Source: Bacteroidetes bacterium UBA1935
GTDB taxonomy: Bacteria; Bacteroidota; Bacteroidia; Chitinophagales; Chitinophagaceae
Direction of reading: 5' to 3'
Length of the DNA: 64,000 bases
NCBI GenBank assembly: GCA_002337045.1
Contig: DDFF01000007.1
Location: forward strand, 124,001-188,000
Shown: one piece after another, positions 18,859 through 26,657 of the stretch
How positions within the stretch are numbered: the stretch's first letter is position 1
Layout of the letters: the number at the start of each line of letters is the position of its first letter
The notes under the pieces: generated by a model
The model's input: the letters and a program-made list of their open reading frames with translations, nothing else
Told to the model about the DNA's origin: nothing
Database searches by the model: none
Made by a program: the position numbers and the translations under genes

Positions 18859-20076
18859 ATGCAATTAGCTGGTAAAAAAATTGTTCTGGCAGTAACGGGT
18901 AGCATAGCTGCTTATAAAACGCCACAGTTGGTGCGCTTGCTTATAAAAGCAGGTGCGGAGGTACGCGTTATTACAACCTCAGCAGCAGAAGCGTTTGTGA
19001 GCCCGTTAGCATTAGCTACAGTGTCAAAACACCCTGTATATAGCAATGTAGCCGATGGTAGTGCATGGAACAACCACGTAGAGCTTGGTCGCTGGGCAGA
19101 TGCTATGCTGATAGCACCTTGCAGTGCCAATACGCTTGCTAAAATGGCGAATGGCCTTTGTGACAATTTGGTGTGTGCTGTATATCTGTCTGCTATTTGC
19201 CCCGTATTTATAGCACCTGCTATGGACGAGGATATGTGGTTGCATCAAAGCACCAAAAACAATCTTGAAAAAGTGCGTAGCTATGGCAATACAATTATTC
19301 CTGTAGCACACGGAGAACTTGCAAGCGGACTGATAGGTGAAGGCCGCATGGCTGAGCCCGAAGAACTGGTAACATTTCTTGCAGACTACTTTCAAAAAAA
19401 AAACAATAGTCCGTTAAAAGGGAAGAAAGCTCTGGTAACCGCAGGCCCTACTTACGAACGCATAGACCCTGTTCGTTTCATCGGCAACTTCTCAACCGGC
19501 AAAATGGGCATAGCTATTGCTGAATCTTTGGCAGATGCAGGTGCAAACGTAACACTGGTATTGGGACCAAGCCATTTGCATACGAATAAGGCAGGCATAC
19601 AGACCATCAATGTAGAAAGTGCGGAAGAAATGTACAATGCATGTACAACTGCGTTTTCGGATACTGATATTGCAGTACTATCTGCGGCGGTTGCGGATTA
19701 TAAAGCTGCAAATAAAGCCCCTGAAAAAATAAAAAAGCAGGGCGATACGTTAGATATACAGTTGGTAAAGAACAAAGATATACTGGCAACACTCGGCTCA
19801 ACCAAAAAAGCGGGGCAGTTGCTGGTAGGTTTTGCATTAGAAACTACCAACGAGCTGAACCACGCATTGGATAAGATGAACCGTAAGAATGCCGACATGA
19901 TTGTGTTGAATTCGTTAAAAGATGCGGGTGCAGGCTTCGGGCATGATACAAATAAAGTAACTTTAATAGATAAACAAGGAACCCAACAGGAATTACCATT
20001 GCAAAGCAAACAAGCTGTTGCTGATGCAATTGTAACCCGTATAACAGAGCTGATACATGCAGAAAAAGCTGTTTAA
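18859..20076 (+). CDS. coaBC: Bifunctional phosphopantothenoylcysteine decarboxylase/synthase
   Basis: Joins cysteine to 4'-phosphopantothenate (CoaB) and decarboxylates the product (CoaC) in coenzyme A synthesis. The N-terminal flavoprotein half (1-180) shows GSIAAYKTPQLVR, WNNHVELGRWADAML (with the catalytic His), IAPCSANTLAKM and APAMDEDMW. The C-terminal half (about 185-405) shows GPTYERIDPVRFIGNFSTG, VLSAAVADYK, KNKDILATLG and GFALET. The length of 405 residues is normal. The last 20 bases overlap the start of the PorD-like gene, indicating translational coupling. Confidence 0.96.
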   Translation: MQLAGKKIVLAVTGSIAAYKTPQLVRLLIKAGAEVRVITTSAAEAFVSPLALATVSKHPVYSNVADGSAWNNHVELGRWADAMLIAPCSANTLAKMANGLCDNLVCAVYLSAICPVFIAPAMDEDMWLHQSTKNNLEKVRSYGNTIIPVAHGELASGLIGEGRMAEPEELVTFLADYFQKKNNSPLKGKKALVTAGPTYERIDPVRFIGNFSTGKMGIAIAESLADAGANVTLVLGPSHLHTNKAGIQTINVESAEEMYNACTTAFSDTDIAVLSAAVADYKAANKAPEKIKKQGDTLDIQLVKNKDILATLGSTKKAGQLLVGFALETTNELNHALDKMNRKNADMIVLNSLKDAGAGFGHDTNKVTLIDKQGTQQELPLQSKQAVADAIVTRITELIHAEKAV

Positions 20077-20974
20077 TATATTACTGCTTTCATTGGTTGC
20101 CATCAACAGTATTGCGCAAGAGTTGAACTGTAAGATAAAGGTGATGTATGACCGTATACAAGGCATAGACAAGCAGGTATTCATTGGTATGGAACGTAAT
20201 ATTTCCGAGTTCATGAACACACGCAAATGGACTACCGATCAGTTTCAAACCAATGAACGCATTGAATGTAACATACTCATCAACCTGACATCGCAGATAG
20301 AACAGGATGCATTTGAGGCTACTATCAATATACAGGCTTCACGCCCTGTATTCAATACCAGTTACAATTCTTCAATAGTCAATTTTATAGACAGGGAATT
20401 CAAGTTTCGCTTCAATCAGTTTACACCACTACAGTTTGATGATAATCGCGTTGTTGGTAACGATCCTTTTGCATCCAACCTCACAGCAACGCTTGCATAC
20501 TATGCGTACCTTGTAATAGGATTGGACTATGATAGCTTTTCACCAAATGGCGGTACTGACTATTTCAAAAAAGCACAGAACATTGTTAACAATGCACCTG
20601 AATCAGGAAAAGCAATAACAGGCTGGAAAGCAGTTGATGGTAATAAAAACCGCTATTGGATAATAGACCAGATGCTGAACCCTCGTTTCAAAGCGTTTCG
20701 TGCTATTTGGTATAACATACACAGGGAAGGATTGGACAAGATGTCTAATAAACCTATAGAGAGCCGTAAACTGATATTGGAAACACTACCACAACTTGTG
20801 CAGCTGAACAGAGAAAACCCAAGCTCTATACTATTGCAGTTTTTCTTCAGTGCAAAATCTGATGAGTTTGCCAGTCTGGTATCGCAGGAAGAGCAAGGTG
20901 ATAAAACAAAGTATATATCTATGCTGCAGCAGATAGACATACCGAACATTCAAAAGTATAACAACATCAAGTAA
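20057..20974 (+). CDS. porD: DUF4835 family protein (T9SS protein PorD)
   Basis: A 305-residue exported protein with signal peptide MQKKLFNILLLSLVAINSIAQ and the family opening ELNCKIKVMYDRIQGIDKQ, followed by the conserved FMNTRKWTTDQFQTNERIEC. DUF4835 proteins are annotated as PorD, a component linked to the type IX secretion system in Bacteroidota; the molecular role is unclear. Further family features are the YLVIGLDYDSFSPNGGTDYFKKAQ stretch (about 155-178) and the end SKSDEFASLVSQ-like region. It overlaps coaBC by 20 bases and is followed two bases later by a DUF4296 lipoprotein gene. The presence of several T9SS cargo genes in the window fits this role. Confidence 0.85.
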   Translation: MQKKLFNILLLSLVAINSIAQELNCKIKVMYDRIQGIDKQVFIGMERNISEFMNTRKWTTDQFQTNERIECNILINLTSQIEQDAFEATINIQASRPVFNTSYNSSIVNFIDREFKFRFNQFTPLQFDDNRVVGNDPFASNLTATLAYYAYLVIGLDYDSFSPNGGTDYFKKAQNIVNNAPESGKAITGWKAVDGNKNRYWIIDQMLNPRFKAFRAIWYNIHREGLDKMSNKPIESRKLILETLPQLVQLNRENPSSILLQFFFSAKSDEFASLVSQEEQGDKTKYISMLQQIDIPNIQKYNNIK

Positions 20975-20976
20975 AC

Positions 20977-21330
20977 ATGCGTTTACGAAAGTCCATTATT
21001 ACCATACTGTGTTGCATAGTAGCTTCATGTACATCAAAGAGTGCCGGTGATGTAATATCTGCTGATAAAATGAAAGACATATTGACGGATATGCATTATG
21101 CCGATACCTATAGTTCTATGCTAAATGACACACTGCATATGTCGGGCTCCAAAAACATGGACTCCTTAGCAATGTTCTATAAATCTATATTGGAACATCA
21201 CAAAGTGTCTGTTGAAGAATTCAACGAAAGCATCAAATGGTATAAACTGAATCCTGAAAAATTGGATTCTGTATATGCAGCTATGATACCACAATTCAGC
21301 AAGATGGAGGCTACCTATCCTAATAAATAG
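20977..21330 (+). CDS. DUF4296 domain lipoprotein
   Basis: A 117-residue predicted lipoprotein: basic start, hydrophobic stretch and lipobox IVASC (Cys at about 18). The mature part matches the DUF4296 pattern: KMKDILTDMHYADTYSS, then FYKSILEHHKVSVEEFNES and IKWYKLNPEKLDSVY. The fold is probably helical. The function is unknown. It starts two bases after the PorD-like gene and so is the third gene of coaBC-porD-DUF4296. It ends two bases before the convergent aminotransferase gene, leaving no room for a separate terminator. Confidence 0.82.
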   Translation: MRLRKSIITILCCIVASCTSKSAGDVISADKMKDILTDMHYADTYSSMLNDTLHMSGSKNMDSLAMFYKSILEHHKVSVEEFNESIKWYKLNPEKLDSVYAAMIPQFSKMEATYPNK

Positions 21331-21332
21331 GC

Positions 21333-22523
21333 TTAGTGCAGTTCACTAAGGGCCTTTGCCATACGCTTCATTGCCTCTTCCAGCTTGTCCATGCTTGTAG
21401 CAAAAGAAAGACGTATACAATTACTATTGCCAAATGCAGCACCATTTACAGAACTGATGTGTGCTTTGTGCAGCAGATACATACTCAGGTCTTCATCTGT
21501 ATTGATGGTTGTATTACCGTCTGATTTGCCAAAGAATTCGCTGATGTTCGGGAAAGCATAGAACGCTCCTTCCGGCATATTGATATTAATACCCGGCATT
21601 TTCTGCAACTCACCAATAACAAAATCACGACGCTCTCTGAAAGATTTTGTCATGTTGAACGTTGGTGTTAAATCGCCCGTTAATGCAGCTATAGATGCAC
21701 GTTGTGTTATAGAGCTGGTAGCAGATGTAAACTGCCCTTGCAGCTTTTCGCAAGCCTGTACCAAGTCTTTAGGACCGGCCATATAGCCGAGCCTCCAGCC
21801 TGTCATGGCAAAGCCTTTAGACATACCGTTTATTATCACTACCCTATCTCTCAGTTCAGGAAACTGTGCTATGCTTTCGTGCTTGCCGGTGTAATTGATG
21901 TATTCATATATCTCATCGCTGATGATGGCAACATGCGGATGACGTTTGAACACTTCTGCCAATCCCTGCAGTTCTGCTTTTGAGTAAACACTACCTGTAG
22001 GATTGCAAGGCGAAGAGAATATGAAAAGTTTTGTATCAGGTGTAATGGCAGCCTCCAGTTTTTCTGGAGAAAGTTTGAAGTCTGTATCTATAAAGCAATC
22101 AATATATTTCACCACACCCTCGCTCAGCTGTACCAATGCACTGTATGTAACCCAATATGGTGTAGGTATTAATACCTCATCACCGGGATTAATAAGACTT
22201 AGTATTGCATTAGCCAACGATTGTTTTGCCCCGGTAGAAACAATGATTTCATCTATAGCATATTCCAGCCCGTTGTCACGCTTCAGCTTGTCTGCAATTG
22301 CCTGCCTCAGTTCCGGATAACCCACTACAGGTGTATACTTGGTGTAGCCTTCTTCCATTGCTTTGGTTGCAGCTTCGCAAATATGTGCTGGTGTTTTAAA
22401 ATCCGGTTCGCCCAGGCTCAGGTCTATCACATCAGCACCCTGTGCCCTCAACTCGCGGCCAAGTTTGGCCATTTTAATAGTTTGCGGCTCAGATATACGG
22501 TTCAATCTTTGGGCTAATTGCAT
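21333..22523 (-). CDS. PLP-dependent class I/II aminotransferase (aspartate aminotransferase type)
   Basis: A 396-residue fold-type I aminotransferase. The Schiff-base lysine is Lys236 in NGMSKGFAMTGWRLGY. Other conserved parts are SLGEPDFKTPAHICEA, VSTGAKQSLANAIL (cofactor phosphate loop), SPCNPTGSVYSK, ISDEIYEYI (Asp and Tyr contacts to PLP) and the substrate carboxylate Arg near the C-terminus (NSNCIRLSF). The closest functional class is the AspB-like subgroup that transaminates aspartate or related amino acids with 2-oxoglutarate; exact substrate range cannot be decided from sequence. It is convergent with the DUF4296 gene and downstream of the receiver-protein gene on the same strand with a 76-base gap. 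Confidence 0.9.
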   Translation of the reverse strand: MQLAQRLNRISEPQTIKMAKLGRELRAQGADVIDLSLGEPDFKTPAHICEAATKAMEEGYTKYTPVVGYPELRQAIADKLKRDNGLEYAIDEIIVSTGAKQSLANAILSLINPGDEVLIPTPYWVTYSALVQLSEGVVKYIDCFIDTDFKLSPEKLEAAITPDTKLFIFSSPCNPTGSVYSKAELQGLAEVFKRHPHVAIISDEIYEYINYTGKHESIAQFPELRDRVVIINGMSKGFAMTGWRLGYMAGPKDLVQACEKLQGQFTSATSSITQRASIAALTGDLTPTFNMTKSFRERRDFVIGELQKMPGININMPEGAFYAFPNISEFFGKSDGNTTINTDEDLSMYLLHKAHISSVNGAAFGNSNCIRLSFATSMDKLEEAMKRMAKALSELH

Positions 22524-22599
22524 AAAATATCAATCTATATCGTTGTTCGAAACAACAAATCTAAATAAGAATGCGATAAAAAACCTTTAAAATACTGCC

Positions 22600-23127
22600 T
22601 TATGATGCAGATGACATATGCGAGAACGCAGATGTAAAGAATGTAAGGTATAACGCAAGCAGTACTATAAGCCCTATAACAACAGATAAGAATATGATTG
22701 TTTTCTTATACGCATTATTGATGGTCTTAACCTTGTGCAGTTCGCTTACGTTGTTGATAACGTTTTCGATACGCGAAAACGCAGTTTCACCTTTTACAAC
22801 ATAATCATACGCACCGTACTTCATGCTATCGATGGCAACATCGATTTTATCCTGACCGGAAAGCATGATAACCTGTGTAGTAGGCGCACGCTCTACAATC
22901 ATTTTCAGAATGTCTACACCATTTTTGGCATTTGGCAGGTGCGCATTCAGGTGGTAATCCAACACTACTATTTCAGGATTCAACGATAGGTTGTTAACCG
23001 CCTCCTCGCCGTTATCAAATGTTTTGATGGTATATAAAAACCTTTCAGAAAGGTAATCTTTCAACATTTCATTCTGGATTGGTTCATCATCAACCAGAAA
23101 CATGTAGCGAGCGTTTTCAGTAGCCAT
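22600..23127 (-). CDS. Response regulator receiver domain with C-terminal membrane anchor
   Basis: A 175-residue protein. Residues 7-125 form a CheY-like receiver with the acidic pair Asp13-Asp14 (FLVDDEP), phospho-acceptor Asp57 (VVLDYHL), Ser90 (IMLSGQD) and Lys112 (VVKGE). There is no DNA-binding or enzymatic output domain. After a short helical linker (NNVSELHKVKTINNAYKK), residues 143-164 form a strongly hydrophobic helix (TIIFLSVVIGLIVLLALYL) and only about ten residues follow. This looks like a tail-anchored receiver facing the cytoplasm. It lies 92 bases downstream of the TPR hybrid kinase gene on the same strand. I infer that it accepts or buffers phosphate from that kinase's Hpt domain. 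Receivers with a terminal membrane helix are uncommon. Confidence 0.85.
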   Translation of the reverse strand: MATENARYMFLVDDEPIQNEMLKDYLSERFLYTIKTFDNGEEAVNNLSLNPEIVVLDYHLNAHLPNAKNGVDILKMIVERAPTTQVIMLSGQDKIDVAIDSMKYGAYDYVVKGETAFSRIENVINNVSELHKVKTINNAYKKTIIFLSVVIGLIVLLALYLTFFTSAFSHMSSAS

Positions 23128-23219
23128 GAGCTAAATCATTCAATTTGTTAGTAAAATAGAAAAAATATTCAGAAATAAAAAAGGATTAATATCAACCTTT
23201 ATATATTTTCTGTCAGTTT

Positions 23220-25853
23220 TTATATGTTTCTCAGTTCTTCAAAAGCTTTCTCACATACCCTTTTCAGGTTTACAACCAGTGTAGGCAACCTGTCATAGTG
23301 GGCAGACTCTCCTGCTGTCTGTTCTATCAGGAAGATATGGCTTACATCCTCCTTCACACCCATATAAGACAGTTGCGGCTTCATGGAGTGTGCAGCTATT
23401 TTCACCGCTGCATAGTCTTTCGACTGTAGCGATTGCTCTATTGTATTAAGCAGTTTAGGGCCATTTTCAAGAAACATTCCCACGTATTTGGTCATTTTTT
23501 CATCATTACCACCTGCAAACTGCCTCAAAAACTGCATATCTGTTATCTTATCGGGCAGCGATGGCATAGCGGGTTCTGCTACAATTGTATTCTTAACAGT
23601 TGCAGCCCCCTGCATCGCAGGCTTTTGCCCTTCAAGTACAGCAGCCATTTTCAGCAACAATTCATCTACCTGAAACGGCTTAGATACGTAGGCATTCATA
23701 CCAGTATTAAAGTACTGCGCCACATCTTCCTGCAAAACATTTGCCGTCATGGCAATGATTTTTACATCTTTTGCCGGTGCGGAGAGTGTAGTCCTGATGG
23801 TACGTGTTGCTGTCACCCCATCCATCACTGGCATCTGTATATCCATCAGTACAATATCATAATGCTCTTCCTGCACTCTGTCTACAGCTTCCTGTCCGTT
23901 TATGGCTATGTCTATCGTAATGTTTGGCAGCAGTTCTTTCAATGTATCTTCTGCCACCATGCGGTTAAACTCATTGTCCTCTACCAGCAACAGCTTTACA
24001 TCATTCAGTTTCTTCATTGTCTGATCATCCACGGCTGAGCTTTTTTGCTCTACTACCTGCACATCAGATTCTGTAAGCGGTATGATGGCAAAGAATGTAG
24101 TGCCCTTCCCAAGCTCGCTGGTAACGCCTATTTCGCCCCCCATCAACTCTACCAATTGTTTAGATATGGTAAGACCCAAGCCTGTACCACCAAACTTGCG
24201 CGCCACATCTGTACCTGCTTGTGTAAAGCTTTCAAATATCTTGCTCACATAGTCCGGCGAAATACCGATACCTGTATCTATCACCTCAAACTTTAGCCAG
24301 TATTTTTTTTCTGCTTTTTTCTGAATCGTAACACGCACCTCTATGTACCCCTTCTCTGTAAACTTCAGCGCATTACCTGCAAGGTTTATCAATACCTGAT
24401 TGATGCGGGTTGGGTCTCCTATCACTCTTGCAGGTATACCATCTTCTACATTCACCTTGAATTGCAGGCCTTTTTCTTCTGCTTTGAACATGAGCATATC
24501 GCGCACACTGTTCGTTACTTCGCGCAGCGAAAAGTCGGTTTGTTCAATAACAATTTTACCTGCTTCTATCTTAGACAGGTCAAGGATATCGTTAATGATT
24601 ACAAGCAGATTATCTGCCGATTGCTGAATCGCTTTTAGGTATTTCATCTGCTCCGGCAGTGGATTTTTGCTCATCAGTAGGCTTGTCATACCTACAATCG
24701 CATTCATAGGGGTGCGTATTTCATGGCTCATATTCGCCATGAACTGTTGTTTTAACTGCGCGGTCTGTTCTGCTACTTCTTTTTCTTTCTGCGCAAGCTC
24801 TACCTGTTGGCGTGTTTGCAGGTTGCGTATTTTATTAAATGTTGTTTGCTTGAAGATTTCTTCTTTCATCTGTTCGTAGGTCTTCAGATGATAAAAAGCT
24901 TTAGGAATATCTCCCATCTTATCGTACAACTGCGCAAGGGCTTCATGTACACTCATCACGTCGTGCTTACGATTGTATTCATCTGCCAACTCAAAAGCGG
25001 CATTCATGTGTTGCTGCGCCTGGCGGTAATTACCTTCGTCCATCATCATCCTGCCTATGTAGAACTGACATATAATCTGTACCTCTACATTGCTCAACTC
25101 TTCCGATTCCTTCAATGCATCTACCAGATGTTTGCGCGCATTCGCCAAATCATTCATCTTGTAGTACACCTTACCCAGCCCGCTGATAGCCAGTGCATGC
25201 AATACCGTATCCTGTTCACTCAGGCGCAGGTTTTCTTCAAAATACCTGAGTGCCTCCAGGTGTTGCTCTTGTTTGAAGTAGATATTACCAAGTATGTGGT
25301 ACAGCGCATTGAGCCTGTGCAGGTCGTTTGCTTTTTCAAATATCGGCAGGCAACGCAGTGCAAACTCAAGGGCGTTTTCGTAATCGTTCAGGTCGTACAG
25401 CAGGTAAGCAATGCTCGATAGGTTTACAGATTGCGCTACTTCATCGCCCAGCTTTTCATTTATCTTCAATGCACCTTCAAAGTGATTAAGTGCATCTGCA
25501 AGATCGCCACGGTCGCGGTAGATATAACCAAGATTATTCAGCACACGAGCCTGCAATGGCTTATTATTAATATCACGCGATATCTTCAGTGCATCCTGCA
25601 GTATATCTACACCATCATCATACTCGCCCTGCTGCCAATAACACCAGCCTTTCAGATTCATACCACGGCCTTTACCCAGCCTGTAGCCTATGGCATCTGC
25701 ACGATTGATGATTTCATTGGCCATATCCATTGCCTGCTCCACATCAAAATTTCTGACCTCTACAGCCATTTGCACATAGACATCAATCTTTGCGCGTTCA
25801 TCTTTCAGTATATCGTATTCCTTTTGTAACTCCTTATATCTTGGGGTATCCAT
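23220..25853 (-). CDS. Cytoplasmic TPR hybrid sensor histidine kinase with receiver and Hpt domains
   Basis: An 877-residue phosphorelay kinase without signal peptide or membrane helix. Residues about 30-330 hold seven or so TPR units (for example ARVLNNLGYIYRDRGDLADA, ALYHILGNIYFKQEQHLEAL), followed by a Gln/Glu-rich coiled coil (340-370). HisKA carries His377 in MANMSHEIRTPMNAIVG. The ATPase domain has NALKFTE, DTGIGI, and GGTGLGL (about 495-562). A receiver follows with phospho-acceptor Asp671 (VLMDIQMPVMDG) and Lys725. The C-terminal Hpt domain (about 775-877) carries His822 (IAAHSMKPQLSYMG). The relay His377-Asp671-His822 is thus complete and a further receiver is needed as final acceptor; the adjacent membrane-tethered receiver gene is the obvious candidate. 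The TPR part probably senses a protein partner or peptide. Confidence 0.92.
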   Translation of the reverse strand: MDTPRYKELQKEYDILKDERAKIDVYVQMAVEVRNFDVEQAMDMANEIINRADAIGYRLGKGRGMNLKGWCYWQQGEYDDGVDILQDALKISRDINNKPLQARVLNNLGYIYRDRGDLADALNHFEGALKINEKLGDEVAQSVNLSSIAYLLYDLNDYENALEFALRCLPIFEKANDLHRLNALYHILGNIYFKQEQHLEALRYFEENLRLSEQDTVLHALAISGLGKVYYKMNDLANARKHLVDALKESEELSNVEVQIICQFYIGRMMMDEGNYRQAQQHMNAAFELADEYNRKHDVMSVHEALAQLYDKMGDIPKAFYHLKTYEQMKEEIFKQTTFNKIRNLQTRQQVELAQKEKEVAEQTAQLKQQFMANMSHEIRTPMNAIVGMTSLLMSKNPLPEQMKYLKAIQQSADNLLVIINDILDLSKIEAGKIVIEQTDFSLREVTNSVRDMLMFKAEEKGLQFKVNVEDGIPARVIGDPTRINQVLINLAGNALKFTEKGYIEVRVTIQKKAEKKYWLKFEVIDTGIGISPDYVSKIFESFTQAGTDVARKFGGTGLGLTISKQLVELMGGEIGVTSELGKGTTFFAIIPLTESDVQVVEQKSSAVDDQTMKKLNDVKLLLVEDNEFNRMVAEDTLKELLPNITIDIAINGQEAVDRVQEEHYDIVLMDIQMPVMDGVTATRTIRTTLSAPAKDVKIIAMTANVLQEDVAQYFNTGMNAYVSKPFQVDELLLKMAAVLEGQKPAMQGAATVKNTIVAEPAMPSLPDKITDMQFLRQFAGGNDEKMTKYVGMFLENGPKLLNTIEQSLQSKDYAAVKIAAHSMKPQLSYMGVKEDVSHIFLIEQTAGESAHYDRLPTLVVNLKRVCEKAFEELRNI

Positions 25854-25881
25854 ATATCAGTATCAATACATTAAAAATAAA

Positions 25882-25909
25882 GCACCTCCTGCCGCATTGC
25901 AAGAGGTGC
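25882..25909 (-). terminator. Intrinsic terminator after the 2TM gene
   Basis: GCACCTC (25882-25888) and GAGGTGC (25903-25909) form a stem which, read on the minus strand, is followed by TTTATTTTTA. It lies between the 2TM protein gene and the hybrid kinase gene, so these are probably separate transcripts. Confidence 0.65.
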
Positions 25910-25938
25910 CTCAATAATATAGTTAGTATAAAGATTTA

Positions 25939-26187
25939 TTAACCGTTCTTTTCCTGACGTGTGTAGTCTGCGTGCCCTGGATCTTCGTAGCTGGTATATA
26001 CAGCGCAGCCGTGTCCTATCAGTGAAAGGCCCCAAGCAGCAACTATCCATGCCGGCCAAGGGTATACCCAGGTAGTAGCACCTTTATCATATGTAAGCAG
26101 CATGATAGCAGATGCAACTGCAAATACAGCGAAATGCAGGAAGAATATTGATTTCTGACGGCCTGTTGGTTTTATTTTCTGAGGCAT
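25939..26187 (-). CDS. 2TM domain protein
   Basis: An 82-residue protein with two membrane helices (about 16-34 and 44-64) separated by a short Trp/Pro-rich loop (TTWVYPWPAWI) and a charged C-terminus (DPGHADYTRQEKNG). This matches the small 2TM domain, which also occurs at the start of some LytS-type kinases and as stand-alone proteins in Bacteroidota. The stand-alone form has no established function. A terminator-like hairpin follows on the minus strand, so it is likely not part of the hybrid-kinase transcript. Confidence 0.7.
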   Translation of the reverse strand: MPQKIKPTGRQKSIFFLHFAVFAVASAIMLLTYDKGATTWVYPWPAWIVAAWGLSLIGHGCAVYTSYEDPGHADYTRQEKNG

Positions 26188-26246
26188 TGCTTCTGATAAT
26201 TTGAATGCAAATATAATAGCTAAACTTTAAAGTTAAAAGCAGTAAA

Positions 26247-26582
26247 TCAGGGCAAATCAAACTGTTTAAGCAATTCTTCATTCTGCTCGGCAGCCCTTGC
26301 CTCTACCTCATACGGATTATTATAATATCCGTGTTCAATATGATTCCGTAAATACTTGTATATAAACCCGATAAAACCATCCCTTTGGTATTGCAAAACA
26401 TGTTGTAATTCATGCAGCAGCCACCTTTGATTGCCCAGAAATGCTTGCTTTGACGTGCCCCACAAGTAGATATTACGCCCGAATACTATGGCTGCATTAT
26501 CTGATTTCAGGAAACGAGAAGCAATTTTCGCCTGCCACGCATTGTCTGAAATTGATACTTTAATTGACCGTTTATCTTCCAC
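26247..26582 (-). CDS. DUF4157-like small protein with HExxH motif
   Basis: A 111-residue protein without signal peptide. It contains HELQHVLQYQR with a metalloprotease-type H57-E58-x-x-H61 motif, followed by NPYEVEARAAEQ, where Glu92 or Glu94 could be a third zinc ligand. The HE(L)xHVxQ pattern with a downstream NPxExEA block is what DUF4157 domains show; those domains occur next to contractile injection systems and toxins but also alone. Nothing nearby suggests such a system. Whether it is an active peptidase is open. Confidence 0.65.
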   Translation of the reverse strand: MEDKRSIKVSISDNAWQAKIASRFLKSDNAAIVFGRNIYLWGTSKQAFLGNQRWLLHELQHVLQYQRDGFIGFIYKYLRNHIEHGYYNNPYEVEARAAEQNEELLKQFDLP

Positions 26583-26657
26583 AACGCTGATATTAAAGCT
26601 AAAATGATGTATTTTAGTAGGCTATTAAGGACATAAGTAGTTAAAATTTAGTTATAA

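Noticed and set aside
26247..26582. DUF4157-like protein as a sign of a contractile injection system
   Set aside because: No sheath, tube, baseplate or AAA ATPase gene lies nearby; the motif alone does not support it.
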